A program made the position numbers and the translations under genes. The notes beneath the pieces are model-generated. The model made no database searches, was not told the DNA's origin, and saw only the letters and a program-made list of their open reading frames with translations. From assembly GCF_024714495.1 (NCBI RefSeq), contig NZ_JAMZMJ010000004.1, positions 62,001 through 126,000 on the forward strand: DNA of 64,000 nucleotides, written 5' to 3'. Shown piece by piece: positions 1-9,368 of the stretch. Within the stretch, counting starts at the first letter, position 1. Each line of letters begins with the position of its first letter. This DNA comes from Marinoscillum pacificum (GTDB lineage Bacteria > Bacteroidota > Bacteroidia > Cytophagales > Cyclobacteriaceae).

Positions 1-236
1 AGGCCTTCTTTGTCCATTCCATCTCCATATTCCAATGCCAACCCTTTGGCCAAACGAAGCACACCATCCCATTCTTCCTTATCCAATACCCCATCGCACA
101 TACACACAATGAGTGATGGATAAAGGTTTAGAACATATAAAAACTGATCTAGAGTAAGATCCACATTGCGAATCCTTTTATACTCATCTAAAAGTTGTTC
201 AGCTTGAGATTTCATTAACTTATCGGCGTGTATCAT
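1..236 (-). CDS. Hypothetical protein, N-terminal part (cut by window edge)
   Basis: An open frame runs on the minus strand from an ATG at 236 to the window edge with no stop, giving the first 78 residues. It begins MIHADKLMKSQAEQLLDEY and contains LIVCMCDGVLDKEEWDGV followed by a second predicted helix. The all-helical pattern and the acidic turn DGVLDKEEWD recall TerB-like or EF-hand-like helical domains, but the fragment is too short to assign a family. It is divergent from the carotenoid desaturase gene and separated from it by about 150 bases. Codon use and composition look like real coding sequence. No function is claimed. Confidence 0.6.
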   Translation of the reverse strand, partial: MIHADKLMKSQAEQLLDEYKRIRNVDLTLDQFLYVLNLYPSLIVCMCDGVLDKEEWDGVLRLAKGLALEYGDGMDKEG

Positions 237-391
237 GCTGTGATTTAATAAATATACAAAAGCAATTACTAAAAAACAGCAATTGATTAACGGTCAAGTC
301 AAAAATAGTATGATTTTTCACATATAATTTATGACCAAAACAATAATTGTAGATAATTAAACACTCGCCTGTGAAAAAAAGTTTTTATCCT

Positions 392-1855
392 ATGTCATAC
401 AAGGTTGGAATAATTGGTTCAGGAATTGCCGGAATAGCAACGTCTATCAGGCTTGCAGTGAAAGGACATCAGGTAGAAGTTTTTGAAGCGTCAGCACATC
501 CTGGAGGCAAACTTTCAGAAATTCAAGTAGGCAATTACCGATTTGATGCAGGACCATCGCTGTTTACTCTACCTGATCTGGTTGATGAGTTATTTACCCT
601 GGCAGGAGAAAATCCTAAAAAACATTTCGATTACGATCAACTGGATATTAATTGTCAGTATTTTTTTCCTGATGGCACCAACTTGACCGCTTTCGCTGAC
701 CTTGATAAGTTTGGTAATGAAATTCAACAGAAATTAGGTGAGTCTCCTCAATCACTAAAAAAAGCTGTAAAAAATAGCACTTTACTCTATGAAAGTTTGA
801 GTGACTTATTCATGTTTAGCTCGCTTCAGGATATTAAGACATTTATTTCAAAAGCGGCATTTAACGCTTATTTAAAAATCCCAAGGCTTGGCTTCTTCAA
901 CACAATGAATGGTGCCAACAAAAAACTCTTTTCTGATCCGCGGCTGGTACAGTTGTTTAATCGATATGCTACATATAATGGATCCTCTCCTTACAAAACG
1001 CCTGCTACGATGAATATCATTCCACACCTCGAAATGTCATTAGGAGCTTATTTCCCAAAAGGAGGAATGTACGCCATTACCAAATCTTTAGTGGAACTAG
1101 CCAAGCGTCAAGGGGTAGTTTTTCATTTTAATTCTCCGGTTCAGGAAATCTGTATTGACAACAAGAAAGCAACCGGACTGGAAGTCGCAGGTAGAAAAAT
1201 CCAGTTCGACAGAGTGGTGTCTAACATGGACATTGTGAATTCCTATAAGAAATTGATGCCCTCCATTAAAGCTCCTGAATTCCTTTTAAAGCAACCTAAA
1301 TCCAGCTCAGCCCTTATCTTTTATTGGGGAATCAAAAAGAAGTTTAAAGAACTTGATGTTCATAACATTTTCTTTTCAGGAGATTACCAGAGCGAATTTC
1401 AGCACTTATTTGACACCAAATCTATCTATCATGACCCCACAGTATATGTGCACATATCCTCTAAAAAAGAGAGCCAAGACGCTCCTGAATATGGAGAGAA
1501 TTGGTTTACCATGATCAATGTCCCAAACAACACAGGGCAAAACTGGGAAAAGCTGATAGCGGACGCAAGAAAGAATATTGTACAAAAACTTACTTATCAG
1601 CTTAACCAACCGATAGCTGAGCTAATTGAGTGCGAAGAAATCTTGGATCCGCGATTAATAGAATCAAAGACCAGTTCTGCATTAGGTGCGTTATATGGCA
1701 ATAGCTCTAACAATCTATTCGCTGCATTTTTGAGACATGCCAACAAAAGTCGCAGAATAAAAGGACTCTATTTCTGTGGAGGAAGTGTTCATCCAGGAGG
1801 AGGCATTCCTATGAGTCTTTCGTCAGCAAAAATCGTAGATAAGTACTTTAGTTAA
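392..1855 (+). CDS. crtD: Carotenoid desaturase, CrtI/CrtD family
   Basis: This is an FAD-dependent carotenoid desaturase that introduces double bonds into the carotenoid backbone at the membrane. The N-terminus has the Rossmann dinucleotide motif GIIGSGIAGIATSIRLA followed by an acidic strand end (VEVFEAS), and GGKLSEIQVGNYRFDAGPS. The C-terminus has the second FAD-contact motif GGSVHPGGGIPMSLSSAKIV, which in Bacteroidota fits the 1-hydroxycarotenoid 3,4-desaturase (CrtD) group better than phytoene desaturase. About 487 residues is full length. An upstream in-frame GTG at 371 would add seven residues, but the ATG at 392 puts the Rossmann strand at the usual distance from the start. The 3' end overlaps the convergent transglycosylase gene by 8 bases. 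No other carotenoid gene is visible, so the exact step is uncertain; crtI is the alternative. Confidence 0.8.
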   Translation: MSYKVGIIGSGIAGIATSIRLAVKGHQVEVFEASAHPGGKLSEIQVGNYRFDAGPSLFTLPDLVDELFTLAGENPKKHFDYDQLDINCQYFFPDGTNLTAFADLDKFGNEIQQKLGESPQSLKKAVKNSTLLYESLSDLFMFSSLQDIKTFISKAAFNAYLKIPRLGFFNTMNGANKKLFSDPRLVQLFNRYATYNGSSPYKTPATMNIIPHLEMSLGAYFPKGGMYAITKSLVELAKRQGVVFHFNSPVQEICIDNKKATGLEVAGRKIQFDRVVSNMDIVNSYKKLMPSIKAPEFLLKQPKSSSALIFYWGIKKKFKELDVHNIFFSGDYQSEFQHLFDTKSIYHDPTVYVHISSKKESQDAPEYGENWFTMINVPNNTGQNWEKLIADARKNIVQKLTYQLNQPIAELIECEEILDPRLIESKTSSALGALYGNSSNNLFAAFLRHANKSRRIKGLYFCGGSVHPGGGIPMSLSSAKIVDKYFS

Positions 1856-3326
1856 TAGCAATCTCTTCTGGAAGGAGAGCTACATAACTCTCATAGATAG
1901 CCAATATGGTAGACACGTAAGTTACCGGTTCTATCCCTCTGCAATAGCCAAACTGCACTACTTCATCATTGTAGTATTTGCTATTTGATTTCTTCAGAAG
2001 AAATTCACTGACTTCACTCCAATTTTGTGGATCGCCTCCGTATTTATTGGTCAACCTAATAGCATCTACCACATGACCATGCCCAACATTATAGGCCGCC
2101 AACACAAACTTTGTTTTCTGCTTCGGATCCTCCACGTAATCATCAAAATAATCCTGAAGCCACTTCAGGTGCATAGTTCCTGCAAATAAGTTTTCCGCTG
2201 GATCAATGAGGTTTTTAATTCCATACTCATCGGCTGTTGCAGGCAGTAACTGTAGCAAGCCGATAGCTCCAGCCCATGACTCGTTCGTTGGGTCAAATTT
2301 TGACTCCTTATAAATCTGAGCAGCCAGCAATCTCCAATCCCAATCAAGCGTATCCGCGTTCTGCTGGATAAGTGAATCATACGGAGACAATTTTCCTCCA
2401 CCAGTAGAAAAATATTCACTCCTGGTTCGCAATAGAGCACTTTTTCTACTCTTGAAATACTTGTTATATATGGTATAATAGTCTACATCTTTACGCATTT
2501 CCAATATCCAGGAATTAAGCGTTTCCAGTAGATCAGGAGCATTCTTCCGAACACCCCAGGCTATTTGAGTGGGGAAACTTACTGCGGTCTCCACATCTAA
2601 GTTTGGATGATAAGTAGCATTAACTAATGCTACATCTTCTTCTGCCACAGTAAAGTCTATATCTCCATCTGCTACTTTGCGAATGATTGCCTCTGTTTCT
2701 ACATCTGGATTATCTTGAATGATAATGATATCTCCTCCTATTTCATCAGACAGGTTTCTTAATCGTTCAAGGTAAGATGAATGATGTCGTACAACTACCT
2801 CCTTCCCGATTAAGTCAACAGGATTCCTAATCAATGCAGCTTCAATTTCATGGAGTTTCATATCTCTCCAACTCGCAGGCTTTCGCTGCACCAAAACCAT
2901 CTTGACCAAGTTATGATAGTGTGTGAAAGCTATCCGCTTTTTACGCTCTTTGGTAACCGTGAGATTGTAAGCTAGGATGTCACCATCTCCATTGTTTAGC
3001 TTATTGAAGCCTTCTTCCAGGCTCGGTGTGATATTAATTCTTAGTTCTACACCCAGTGATTTAGCAAAGACTTTCAACAGATCATATTCATAACCCATTG
3101 TCTTACCTCTATAGATAAAAAGTCCTGTGGAACTATTATCCATTATTGCGGTGATATATCCACGCTCTTTTATCTCTTTAAGATCGAGATGAACGACCTC
3201 TTCAGGTGGTTCTTCTTCTACATCAGAAGAAGTTCTACTACTACTTGTGGAGGTGCAGCCGTAGTTGAGCAGACCGCTTCCTATCAATAAAATAAAAGTA
3301 ATGGCAAGATGGCTTTTGAAATTCAT
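1848..3326 (-). CDS. mltF: MltF-like membrane-bound lytic transglycosylase lipoprotein
   Basis: The protein is predicted to cleave peptidoglycan glycan strands in the periplasm, anchored as a lipoprotein. A short signal sequence ends in the lipobox LLNYGC. Residues of about 50-290 form a solute-binding-protein (SBP_bac_3) domain (RGYITAIMDNSSTGLFIYRG, GYEYDLLKVFAKSLGVEL). The C-terminal 180 residues form an SLT domain with the catalytic-Glu segment YKESKFDP, then GAIGLLQLLPATADEYG and AAYNVGHGHVVDA. This order defines the MltF/YfhD architecture, and 492 residues is normal. The ATG at 3326 is preferred to an in-frame TTG two codons upstream. It is convergent with crtD and downstream of dxs on the same strand. 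Confidence 0.88.
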   Translation of the reverse strand: MNFKSHLAITFILLIGSGLLNYGCTSTSSSRTSSDVEEEPPEEVVHLDLKEIKERGYITAIMDNSSTGLFIYRGKTMGYEYDLLKVFAKSLGVELRINITPSLEEGFNKLNNGDGDILAYNLTVTKERKKRIAFTHYHNLVKMVLVQRKPASWRDMKLHEIEAALIRNPVDLIGKEVVVRHHSSYLERLRNLSDEIGGDIIIIQDNPDVETEAIIRKVADGDIDFTVAEEDVALVNATYHPNLDVETAVSFPTQIAWGVRKNAPDLLETLNSWILEMRKDVDYYTIYNKYFKSRKSALLRTRSEYFSTGGGKLSPYDSLIQQNADTLDWDWRLLAAQIYKESKFDPTNESWAGAIGLLQLLPATADEYGIKNLIDPAENLFAGTMHLKWLQDYFDDYVEDPKQKTKFVLAAYNVGHGHVVDAIRLTNKYGGDPQNWSEVSEFLLKKSNSKYYNDEVVQFGYCRGIEPVTYVSTILAIYESYVALLPEEIAIN

Positions 3327-3379
3327 GCACAATCAAGTTGTTGCTAACTCAAAATATACACAAAATAAACCGAACAAGT

Positions 3380-5296
3380 TTATTGAAGAACAACTTGTGG
3401 ATCCATCATACGGATTGCTGCAGTCTTAATCGCTTCAGCATCATACCCGCATTCGTGATATATTTCATCTTGCTCACCATGTTCTACCACTCTATCAGGA
3501 ATTCCCAGACGAACTATTTTAGATTGATAGCCATGATCTGCCATGAATTCAAGAATAGCAGAGCCAAAACCTCCAGGCAAGCAACCATCCTCAACTGTTA
3601 ACACACGATTATGCTTAGTAAATACTTCATGTAACAAGGCTTCATCCAATGGCTTAACAAATCGCATGTCGTAATGAGAAACTTGCATTCCTTCTGACTC
3701 CAACATTTCACATGCTTTAGTTGCGTAATTACCAATGTGGCCAATGGTGAGAATTGCTAGATCTTCACCAGATCTCAACTTTCGTCCCGTACCTACTTCA
3801 AGTTTTTCCAATGGTGTTTGCCATTCCGGCATCACACCTTTTCCACGAGGATAACGGATAGTAAACGGGCCATTATATTCACTCGCAGTATACATAAGGT
3901 TTCTTAGCTCTTGCTCGTTCATTGGAGCTGCCACCACCATATGAGGTATACATCTCATGTAGGCAATGTCATAAGCACCATGATGCGTTGGCCCATCAGC
4001 ACCGGCAATTCCAGCTCTGTCTAAACAGAAAACAACCGGCAACTTTTGAATAGCCACATCATGAATCACCTGATCATAGGCGCGCTGCATGAATGAACTA
4101 TAAATATTGCAGAATGGCACCATTCCTTGAGTTGCCAATCCAGCAGAAAAAGTAACTGCATGCTGCTCTGCTATCCCGACATCAAAAGCTCTGTCTGGCA
4201 TTTCCTTCATCATAATGTTCAATGAAGACCCAGAAGGCATTGCTGGTGTTACCCCAAGAATTCGCTCATTTTTCTTCGCTAATTCTACAATGGTATGACC
4301 AAATACATCCTGATATTTAGGTGCTTGAGGTTCAGTAGGAACAGACTTTCTGATTTCACCGGTTATCTTATCAAACTTACCTGGAGCATGCCATTTTGTT
4401 TGATCCTCTTCAGCTAGTTTATATCCTTTACCTTTTTTTGTAATACAGTGCAGGATTTTAGGACCAGGGATGTCTTTCAAGTCATTTAGCACGTGTACCA
4501 AATGATTCACATCATGACCATCTACCGGACCAAAGTATCTTAAATTCAATGACTCAAACATATTGCTTTGTTTGAGCAAGAATGATTTTAGGCTATTCTC
4601 AAATTTGCCAACTATTTCCTGAGCGTTCGGGCCAAACTTGGAGATCTTACCCAAGACTTTCCAAACATCATCACGCAACTTATTATAAGTATGAGAAGTG
4701 GTAATGTCTGTTAGATAGTCTTTAAGTGCCCCAACATTAGGATCGATAGACATGCAGTTATCATTCAGGATAATCAGCAAGTTTTTGTTGCTATCTCCTG
4801 CATGATTCATTGCTTCAAATGCCATACCACCAGTCATCGCTCCATCACCAATTACAGCAATATGCTGGCGCTGAGTTTCTCCCTTTTGTGCAGAACCATA
4901 GGCCATACCAAGTGCCGCTGATATAGATGTAGAAGAATGCCCTACTCCAAATGCATCATACTCACTTTCTGATCTTTTAGGGAACCCAGATAGCCCTCCA
5001 TACAATCTATTTGTATGGAATTGCTCCTTACGCCCTGTAAGTATTTTGTGACCATAAGCTTGGTGCCCAACATCCCAAATCAATTGATCATCTGGCGTAT
5101 TGAAGACATAATGCAAGGCCACAGTCAACTCTACTACACCTAGACTAGCTCCAAAATGCCCTCCATATATAGATACATGGTCAATAATATACTCACGAAG
5201 TTCCTCGCTAACCTGAGTCAATTGATTTTGACTTAGCTTTTTAAGGTCATCTGGAGTGTTTATTTGAGAGAGTAATTTACCTTGACTAATCTTCAT
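3380..5296 (-). CDS. dxs: 1-deoxy-D-xylulose-5-phosphate synthase
   Basis: This enzyme condenses pyruvate and glyceraldehyde 3-phosphate using thiamine diphosphate, the first step of the methylerythritol phosphate route to isoprenoids. Visible family motifs are YGGHFGASLGVVELTVALHY near residue 45, DVGHQAYGHKILTGR, the TPP/Mg site GDGAMTGGMAFEAMNHAG, PVDGHD, and the transketolase pyrimidine-domain segment DRAGIAGADGPTHHGAYD. The C-terminal transketolase domain ends with VEDGCLPGGFGSAI and LGIPD. At 638 residues it is full length. It supplies precursors for pathways that include carotenoids, and crtD lies 1.5 kb downstream, but there is no evidence that the two are co-transcribed. Confidence 0.97.
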   Translation of the reverse strand: MKISQGKLLSQINTPDDLKKLSQNQLTQVSEELREYIIDHVSIYGGHFGASLGVVELTVALHYVFNTPDDQLIWDVGHQAYGHKILTGRKEQFHTNRLYGGLSGFPKRSESEYDAFGVGHSSTSISAALGMAYGSAQKGETQRQHIAVIGDGAMTGGMAFEAMNHAGDSNKNLLIILNDNCMSIDPNVGALKDYLTDITTSHTYNKLRDDVWKVLGKISKFGPNAQEIVGKFENSLKSFLLKQSNMFESLNLRYFGPVDGHDVNHLVHVLNDLKDIPGPKILHCITKKGKGYKLAEEDQTKWHAPGKFDKITGEIRKSVPTEPQAPKYQDVFGHTIVELAKKNERILGVTPAMPSGSSLNIMMKEMPDRAFDVGIAEQHAVTFSAGLATQGMVPFCNIYSSFMQRAYDQVIHDVAIQKLPVVFCLDRAGIAGADGPTHHGAYDIAYMRCIPHMVVAAPMNEQELRNLMYTASEYNGPFTIRYPRGKGVMPEWQTPLEKLEVGTGRKLRSGEDLAILTIGHIGNYATKACEMLESEGMQVSHYDMRFVKPLDEALLHEVFTKHNRVLTVEDGCLPGGFGSAILEFMADHGYQSKIVRLGIPDRVVEHGEQDEIYHECGYDAEAIKTAAIRMMDPQVVLQ

Positions 5297-5424
5297 AATT
5301 CCGTGTAGTTGGGGAACGAATGATCAACGAATGTACCACCTAAATGTTTAAATACGACTCAAGTTGTCATTTAATTATTCCGCAAAACTACTACTTTTTG
5401 CAGATTACTTTTAAGACTTTATTG

Positions 5425-5432
5425 TAGCTTTG
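5425..5432 (+). promoter_or_regulatory. Bacteroidota -7 box of scpA
   Basis: TAGCTTTG matches the TAnnTTTG -7 consensus of Bacteroidota housekeeping promoters. It ends 8 bases before the GTG start at 5441, so the predicted transcript would have almost no leader. A TTTG occurs at 5397-5400, slightly farther than the usual -33 spacing. Confidence 0.5.
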
Positions 5433-5440
5433 AAGTTACT

Positions 5441-6220
5441 GTGAGTGAGAAAAATACATCCAACACCTACGAGATAAAGCTTCCGTTATTTGAGGGGCCT
5501 TTTGATCTTCTCTTGTTCTTCATAGAGCGAGATGAGTTGGATATCTATGACATCCCGATTGCCAAAGTAACTTCTGATTTTCTCGAATACATTCATCAGC
5601 TGGAAAGTATGAATGTGGAAGTAGCTAGTGAGTTCATCCTCGTAGCAGCTACATTGATGCGAATAAAAGCAAAAATGCTCCTTCCAAGACCTGTGTTAGA
5701 CGAAGAAGGCAATGAAATAGATCCAAGGGAGGAATTAGTGCGTCACCTTTTAGAGTATAAACGCTACAAGTCAGTCATTGGACAACTCAACAAGCTTGAA
5801 GAAGAACGTCTAGACCGAGAAAAGAGGGGCAACTTGATGAAAGAAATCAAGAAACTTTCTCAAACAGTAGATGTAGAAGCTGAATTGCAGGATTTGGATC
5901 TCTACAAACTAATGAAGGTTTTTCAAAAGGTGATTAAACGGTATGAGTTTGAAAAAACCAAACCTACTCACCAGGTAGTTCAGTACCCTTACACCATTTC
6001 TGGCCAGAAAGATCACGTGATGGATTTGCTAAGAAAGAGTAGCAATAGGAGAATAGCCTTTAGTAAAATGGTGGAAGATAATCCTGAGAAAATTCTTGTG
6101 ATCTATAATTTCCTGGCTATTCTTGAATTACTCCAACTTAACCTAATCACTCTTCATATAGGTGAAGGTTTCAATAACTTCTGGGTAGAAGAGCTGGATA
6201 ATGAAAAAGTCTCGGAGTAA
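5441..6220 (+). CDS. scpA: Segregation and condensation protein A (ScpA)
   Basis: ScpA is the kleisin subunit that bridges the SMC ATPase dimer and binds ScpB in chromosome condensation and segregation. The N-terminal signature FEGPFDLLLFFIERDELDIY and the following DIPIAKVTSDFLEYI are characteristic, as are ASEFILVAATLMRIKAKMLLP and the C-terminal winged-helix region (FLAILELLQLNLITL). At 259 residues it is normal. The GTG start is forced because the next Met lies deep inside the conserved N-terminal domain. The gene ends inside the stem of the ndk terminator. No scpB is in the window. Confidence 0.95.
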   Translation: MSEKNTSNTYEIKLPLFEGPFDLLLFFIERDELDIYDIPIAKVTSDFLEYIHQLESMNVEVASEFILVAATLMRIKAKMLLPRPVLDEEGNEIDPREELVRHLLEYKRYKSVIGQLNKLEEERLDREKRGNLMKEIKKLSQTVDVEAELQDLDLYKLMKVFQKVIKRYEFEKTKPTHQVVQYPYTISGQKDHVMDLLRKSSNRRIAFSKMVEDNPEKILVIYNFLAILELLQLNLITLHIGEGFNNFWVEELDNEKVSE

Positions 6221-6235
6221 TACCCACGAGACTTT
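6203..6235 (-). terminator. Rho-independent terminator of ndk, overlapping scpA 3' end
   Basis: AAAGTCTCG (6206-6214) pairs with CGAGACTTT (6227-6235), a 9-bp stem. Read on the minus strand it is followed by a T run, so it should end the ndk transcript. The scpA stop codon lies within the loop. Confidence 0.7.
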
Positions 6236-6261
6236 CCAAATTCTTTGATTTCTTCTTGTAA

Positions 6262-6681
6262 TTAGAAACGCTCAGTTTGAGCGAAGAAGAATGATCCTTC
6301 GATAGCAGCGTTCTCGTCAGAGTCAGAACCGTGAACAGCATTCGCTTCGATAGACTTAGCAAACATTTTTCTGATAGTTCCTTCAGCAGCTTCAGCAGGA
6401 TTAGTAGCACCAATCAATTTTCTGAAATCTTCTACTGCATTGTCTTTTTCAAGAATCATAGCGATGATTGGACCTGATGACATGTATTTTACAAGATCAC
6501 CGTAAAATGGTCTTTCCTTATGCACAGCATAGAAAGCACCTGCATTCTCAGCAGTAAGTTTCGTCAATTTTGCTGCATTGATTTTAAAACCAGCTTCCTC
6601 AATCATTTTGATAATCGCACCACTGTTACCAGCTTCGTAAGCATCTGGCTTGATCATCGTGAAGGTCTTATTACCTGCCAT
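6262..6681 (-). CDS. ndk: Nucleoside-diphosphate kinase
   Basis: Ndk transfers the gamma phosphate of NTPs to NDPs through a phospho-histidine to balance nucleotide pools. The active-site segment [20 protein letters not shown] places the catalytic His at residue 117, and the N-terminus [14 protein letters not shown] is typical, as is [15 protein letters not shown]. The 139 residues equal the usual length. The gene stands alone, convergent with scpA and divergent from the DHH operon. Confidence 0.97.
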   Translation of the reverse strand: MAGNKTFTMIKPDAYEAGNSGAIIKMIEEAGFKINAAKLTKLTAENAGAFYAVHKERPFYGDLVKYMSSGPIIAMILEKDNAVEDFRKLIGATNPAEAAEGTIRKMFAKSIEANAVHGSDSDENAAIEGSFFFAQTERF

Positions 6682-6830
6682 TTAGTTTGTTATTTATTTG
6701 ATATCTTAAAAACGGGGGCAAAAATAACCATTAAATTAATCAAGCCCAGCGTTTACCTCATTTTGTATTTACTTGATTTATTGTGAGTTTTGCGATTCAC
6801 TAATAGCCACGGTGAGGCAGAATTAGTTCA

Positions 6831-7826
6831 ATGAAGGATATAAACGCTTTAAAAGCATTTCTAGATACACCTAAAAAGGTAATCATCACAACGCATTCCA
6901 ATCCGGATGCCGATGCATTAGGTTCTTCTTTAGGACTCTACCATTTCCTAAAAGGAAGAGGGCATGATGTAGATGTGATTACACCTACGGACTACCCCCA
7001 GTTTTTGCACTGGATGCAGGGAAACGAGGAAGTTATTGTATATGATGACACCAAGGCTGATCGAATCAAAACAATGATCAATCAAACCGATTTGATTTGT
7101 TGTTTAGATTTTAACGGCATGGGACGAATCAAAAGCCTTGGCCCATTGGTGGCTCAATCTCCAGCTAAGAAGCTATTGGTAGATCACCATTTGAATCCAG
7201 AAGAGTTTGCTGATTTCGAATTATGGGACAAAACAGCTGCAGCTACTGCAGAGCTGATCTATGATTTGATTTTGCTCCTTGATGGAAAAGAAGAGATAAC
7301 CGTAGGTATCGCTGAAGCATTGTACGCAGGAATCATGACTGATACCGGCTCATTCAAACACAACTCCACCTCTGCTAAAATTCACAGAACTGTTGCAGAA
7401 CTGATGGATATAGGTGTAGATATCAATAGAGTAAGTCGTTTGATCTATGACACGAATTCTTTGAATCGTTTAAGGTTCATTGGGTATGCATTGATGGAGA
7501 AATTGGTTGTAGATGCAGAAAATAAGGTAGCTTACTTTGTGATCAATGCAGAAGAGCATGAACGTTTTCATCTTAAGTCTGGAGATACAGAAGGCTTGGT
7601 GAATTATGCCCTTTCTATTCAAGGTATTCATATTGCTGCCATCATTATGGAACGAAATGGCGAAGTAAAAATGTCATTCCGTTCAGTAGGCAACCATGCA
7701 GTGAACGATTTTGCATCGCAGTATTTTAGTGGCGGGGGACATAAAAATGCCGCTGGTGGGATATCGGATCTTCCATTAGATGAAACCGTAGAGAAATTCA
7801 AATCCTTAATCCCAAATTTTCAATAG
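6831..7826 (+). CDS. nrnA: DHH/DHHA1 phosphoesterase, NrnA-like (nanoRNase/pAp phosphatase)
   Basis: Members of this family degrade short oligoribonucleotides and dephosphorylate 3'-phosphoadenosine 5'-phosphate. The DHH domain shows THSNPDADALGSSLGLYHFL, a metal-binding Asp in CCLDFN, and the name-giving motif LLVDHHLNP. The C-terminal DHHA1 domain ends with GGGHKNAAGG. The length of 331 residues matches NrnA. It is first in a five-gene run (6831-10560) whose genes are separated by about 20 bases or overlap. The symbol is by family; some members act on cyclic dinucleotides instead. Confidence 0.88.
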   Translation: MKDINALKAFLDTPKKVIITTHSNPDADALGSSLGLYHFLKGRGHDVDVITPTDYPQFLHWMQGNEEVIVYDDTKADRIKTMINQTDLICCLDFNGMGRIKSLGPLVAQSPAKKLLVDHHLNPEEFADFELWDKTAAATAELIYDLILLLDGKEEITVGIAEALYAGIMTDTGSFKHNSTSAKIHRTVAELMDIGVDINRVSRLIYDTNSLNRLRFIGYALMEKLVVDAENKVAYFVINAEEHERFHLKSGDTEGLVNYALSIQGIHIAAIIMERNGEVKMSFRSVGNHAVNDFASQYFSGGGHKNAAGGISDLPLDETVEKFKSLIPNFQ

Positions 7827-7847
7827 AACATTTATAAAATAGAAATA

Positions 7848-8753
7848 ATGAGAAAAATCTGGATAGCAATCCTAGCCGTAGCAGTATTTGCTTGTGGAGA
7901 AAATCATGACTTTGTAACTGAATCAGGTGTAGAAGTAGCATGTATTAGAAAAGGAGAAGGTGGAGCCTTCATCAAGGACTCAGTTCTTCTTTTGAACTTG
8001 AAAATCACTACAGAAACCGGTCAAGTTTTGATTGAAAACGAAGGTCAGCCAATGCCTCTTCTTTTTAATCCAGAAATGGCTGCTGGTCACCTTCAAGATG
8101 TATTGAATAAGATGACTGTTGGAGATAGTGTTTATTTCCAAACATCTGCAGAAAATTTATTCCAGGAGACTTACAAAGCACCTCTTCCTGATTCAATTGC
8201 AGCAGATAGCAAAGTAAATATTTCTCTGAGTGCTATTGATCAGATGAGCAGAGAGGCTTACGGAGCTTACCAAATGGAGCAACAACAGAAAATGATGTCC
8301 GGACAGATAGAAAAGGACGCTAAAATCATCGAGGAGTATCTAGCTGAAAATGGTATTGATGCACGGCAAGGAGAAGATGGTTTGAGATATGTAATTACTC
8401 AAGATGGCAACGGAACTTTTGCTGATAAAGGAGACAAAGTGTTTGTCAACTACGTTGGTAGAGTAATCAATGGAGAATACTTTGACACGAACATGGAAGA
8501 CGTTGCGAAAGAAAAAGGGATCTGGACTCAACAACGCGCAGATTACGGATATAATGAATTTGATGTAACTATTGGCCAAAGAAGAGTAATACAGGGATGG
8601 GAACAAGGAATTCCGCTTATACCAGAAGGAGGTAAAGGCACGTTATACATTCCAAGCTCGTTAGGATATGGACCTAGAGGTTCTGGAGCTAAAATTCCAC
8701 CTAACAGTGTATTAGTATTTGACGTAGAAGTACTGAAAATAGAAAAACAATAA
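7848..8753 (+). CDS. FKBP-type peptidyl-prolyl isomerase lipoprotein
   Basis: A lipoprotein signal (IAILAVAVFACGEN, lipobox VFAC) directs this protein to the envelope. Residues of about 30-130 form a divergent FKBP-like domain, and the last 110 residues a well-preserved FKBP domain: GDKVFVNYVGRVINGEYFDT, QRRVIQGWEQGIPLIPEGGK, GYGPRGSGAKIPPNSVLVFD. It probably isomerises prolyl bonds during folding of exported proteins. Tandem FKBP lipoproteins in Bacteroidota include gliding-related GldI, but I cannot assign it to GldI from sequence alone. It lies 21 bases after the DHH gene and 18 before a second FKBP-like lipoprotein. Confidence 0.9.
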   Translation: MRKIWIAILAVAVFACGENHDFVTESGVEVACIRKGEGGAFIKDSVLLLNLKITTETGQVLIENEGQPMPLLFNPEMAAGHLQDVLNKMTVGDSVYFQTSAENLFQETYKAPLPDSIAADSKVNISLSAIDQMSREAYGAYQMEQQQKMMSGQIEKDAKIIEEYLAENGIDARQGEDGLRYVITQDGNGTFADKGDKVFVNYVGRVINGEYFDTNMEDVAKEKGIWTQQRADYGYNEFDVTIGQRRVIQGWEQGIPLIPEGGKGTLYIPSSLGYGPRGSGAKIPPNSVLVFDVEVLKIEKQ

Positions 8754-8771
8754 TAAATAAAGGGATAAAAG

Positions 8772-9368
8772 ATGCGTAGTGTATTGAATTGGAAGATTAC
8801 CACATTGGTATTCATAGTTGGAACTCTCCTGCAGGCGTGTGGAGATGATGGCATCATAGATATCCCAAGCTCAGAAGATCAGTTAACAAGTGATATTGCT
8901 GAAATCGAAGATTATTTATCAACAAAAGGTTACACAGAAGTTGACACTACAGATTCGGAAGTGCGGTATGTTATTCTGAATGAAGGATCGGGAGAATTAA
9001 TAGAACTAAACGATATAATCACATTACATTATACAGCACGTTTGTTGGATGACCAACTGGTCATTTCCACTATTGATTCGGTCATCGAGAATCACAATAA
9101 CGTACAACCAGATTCTACAACATTATTGACAAAAGATGTCCCACTTGTCTTCACTCACACTTCCAGTGGATGGGGTATGGCATCAGCCACTTCGGTCTCT
9201 GGACTAGCTGATGGAGGCACTGCTGCCTTGTTAAAAATCAATGTTGGTGGATCAGCCAAAATCCTGGTTCCTTCCCTTTTTGCTGGGGGTGAACTTAATA
9301 GCCTCAGGTTTAGTGGGTCTATACCAATTGTGTTTGACATTTATCCGGTTAATGTGCGTAAACAATGA
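8772..9368 (+). CDS. FKBP-like lipoprotein, divergent
   Basis: A signal sequence ends at the lipobox LLQACGDD. The 198-residue protein keeps the FKBP outline (LNDIITLHYTARLLDDQL near residue 80 and a C-terminal hydrophobic strand IPIVFDIYPVNV). The loop that normally reads GYG..G..IPP is replaced by SLFAGGELNSLRFSGSIP, so isomerase activity is doubtful. It may be a chaperone-only partner of the preceding FKBP. Its stop codon overlaps the next start by 4 bases, so translation is probably coupled. Confidence 0.8.
   Translation: MRSVLNWKITTLVFIVGTLLQACGDDGIIDIPSSEDQLTSDIAEIEDYLSTKGYTEVDTTDSEVRYVILNEGSGELIELNDIITLHYTARLLDDQLVISTIDSVIENHNNVQPDSTTLLTKDVPLVFTHTSSGWGMASATSVSGLADGGTAALLKINVGGSAKILVPSLFAGGELNSLRFSGSIPIVFDIYPVNVRKQ

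Noticed and set aside
371-391. GTG at 371 as the start of the carotenoid desaturase
   Set aside because: The internal ATG at 392 gives the usual short lead into the Rossmann motif, and nothing supports the seven extra residues. It cannot be fully excluded.
3338-3601. Plus-strand 87-residue frame opposite the 3' end of dxs
   Set aside because: Antisense to conserved dxs codons with no promoter, so a shadow frame.
8543-8857. Minus-strand 104-residue frame across the two FKBP genes
   Set aside because: It is antisense to both FKBP coding regions and bridges their spacer with no supporting signal.
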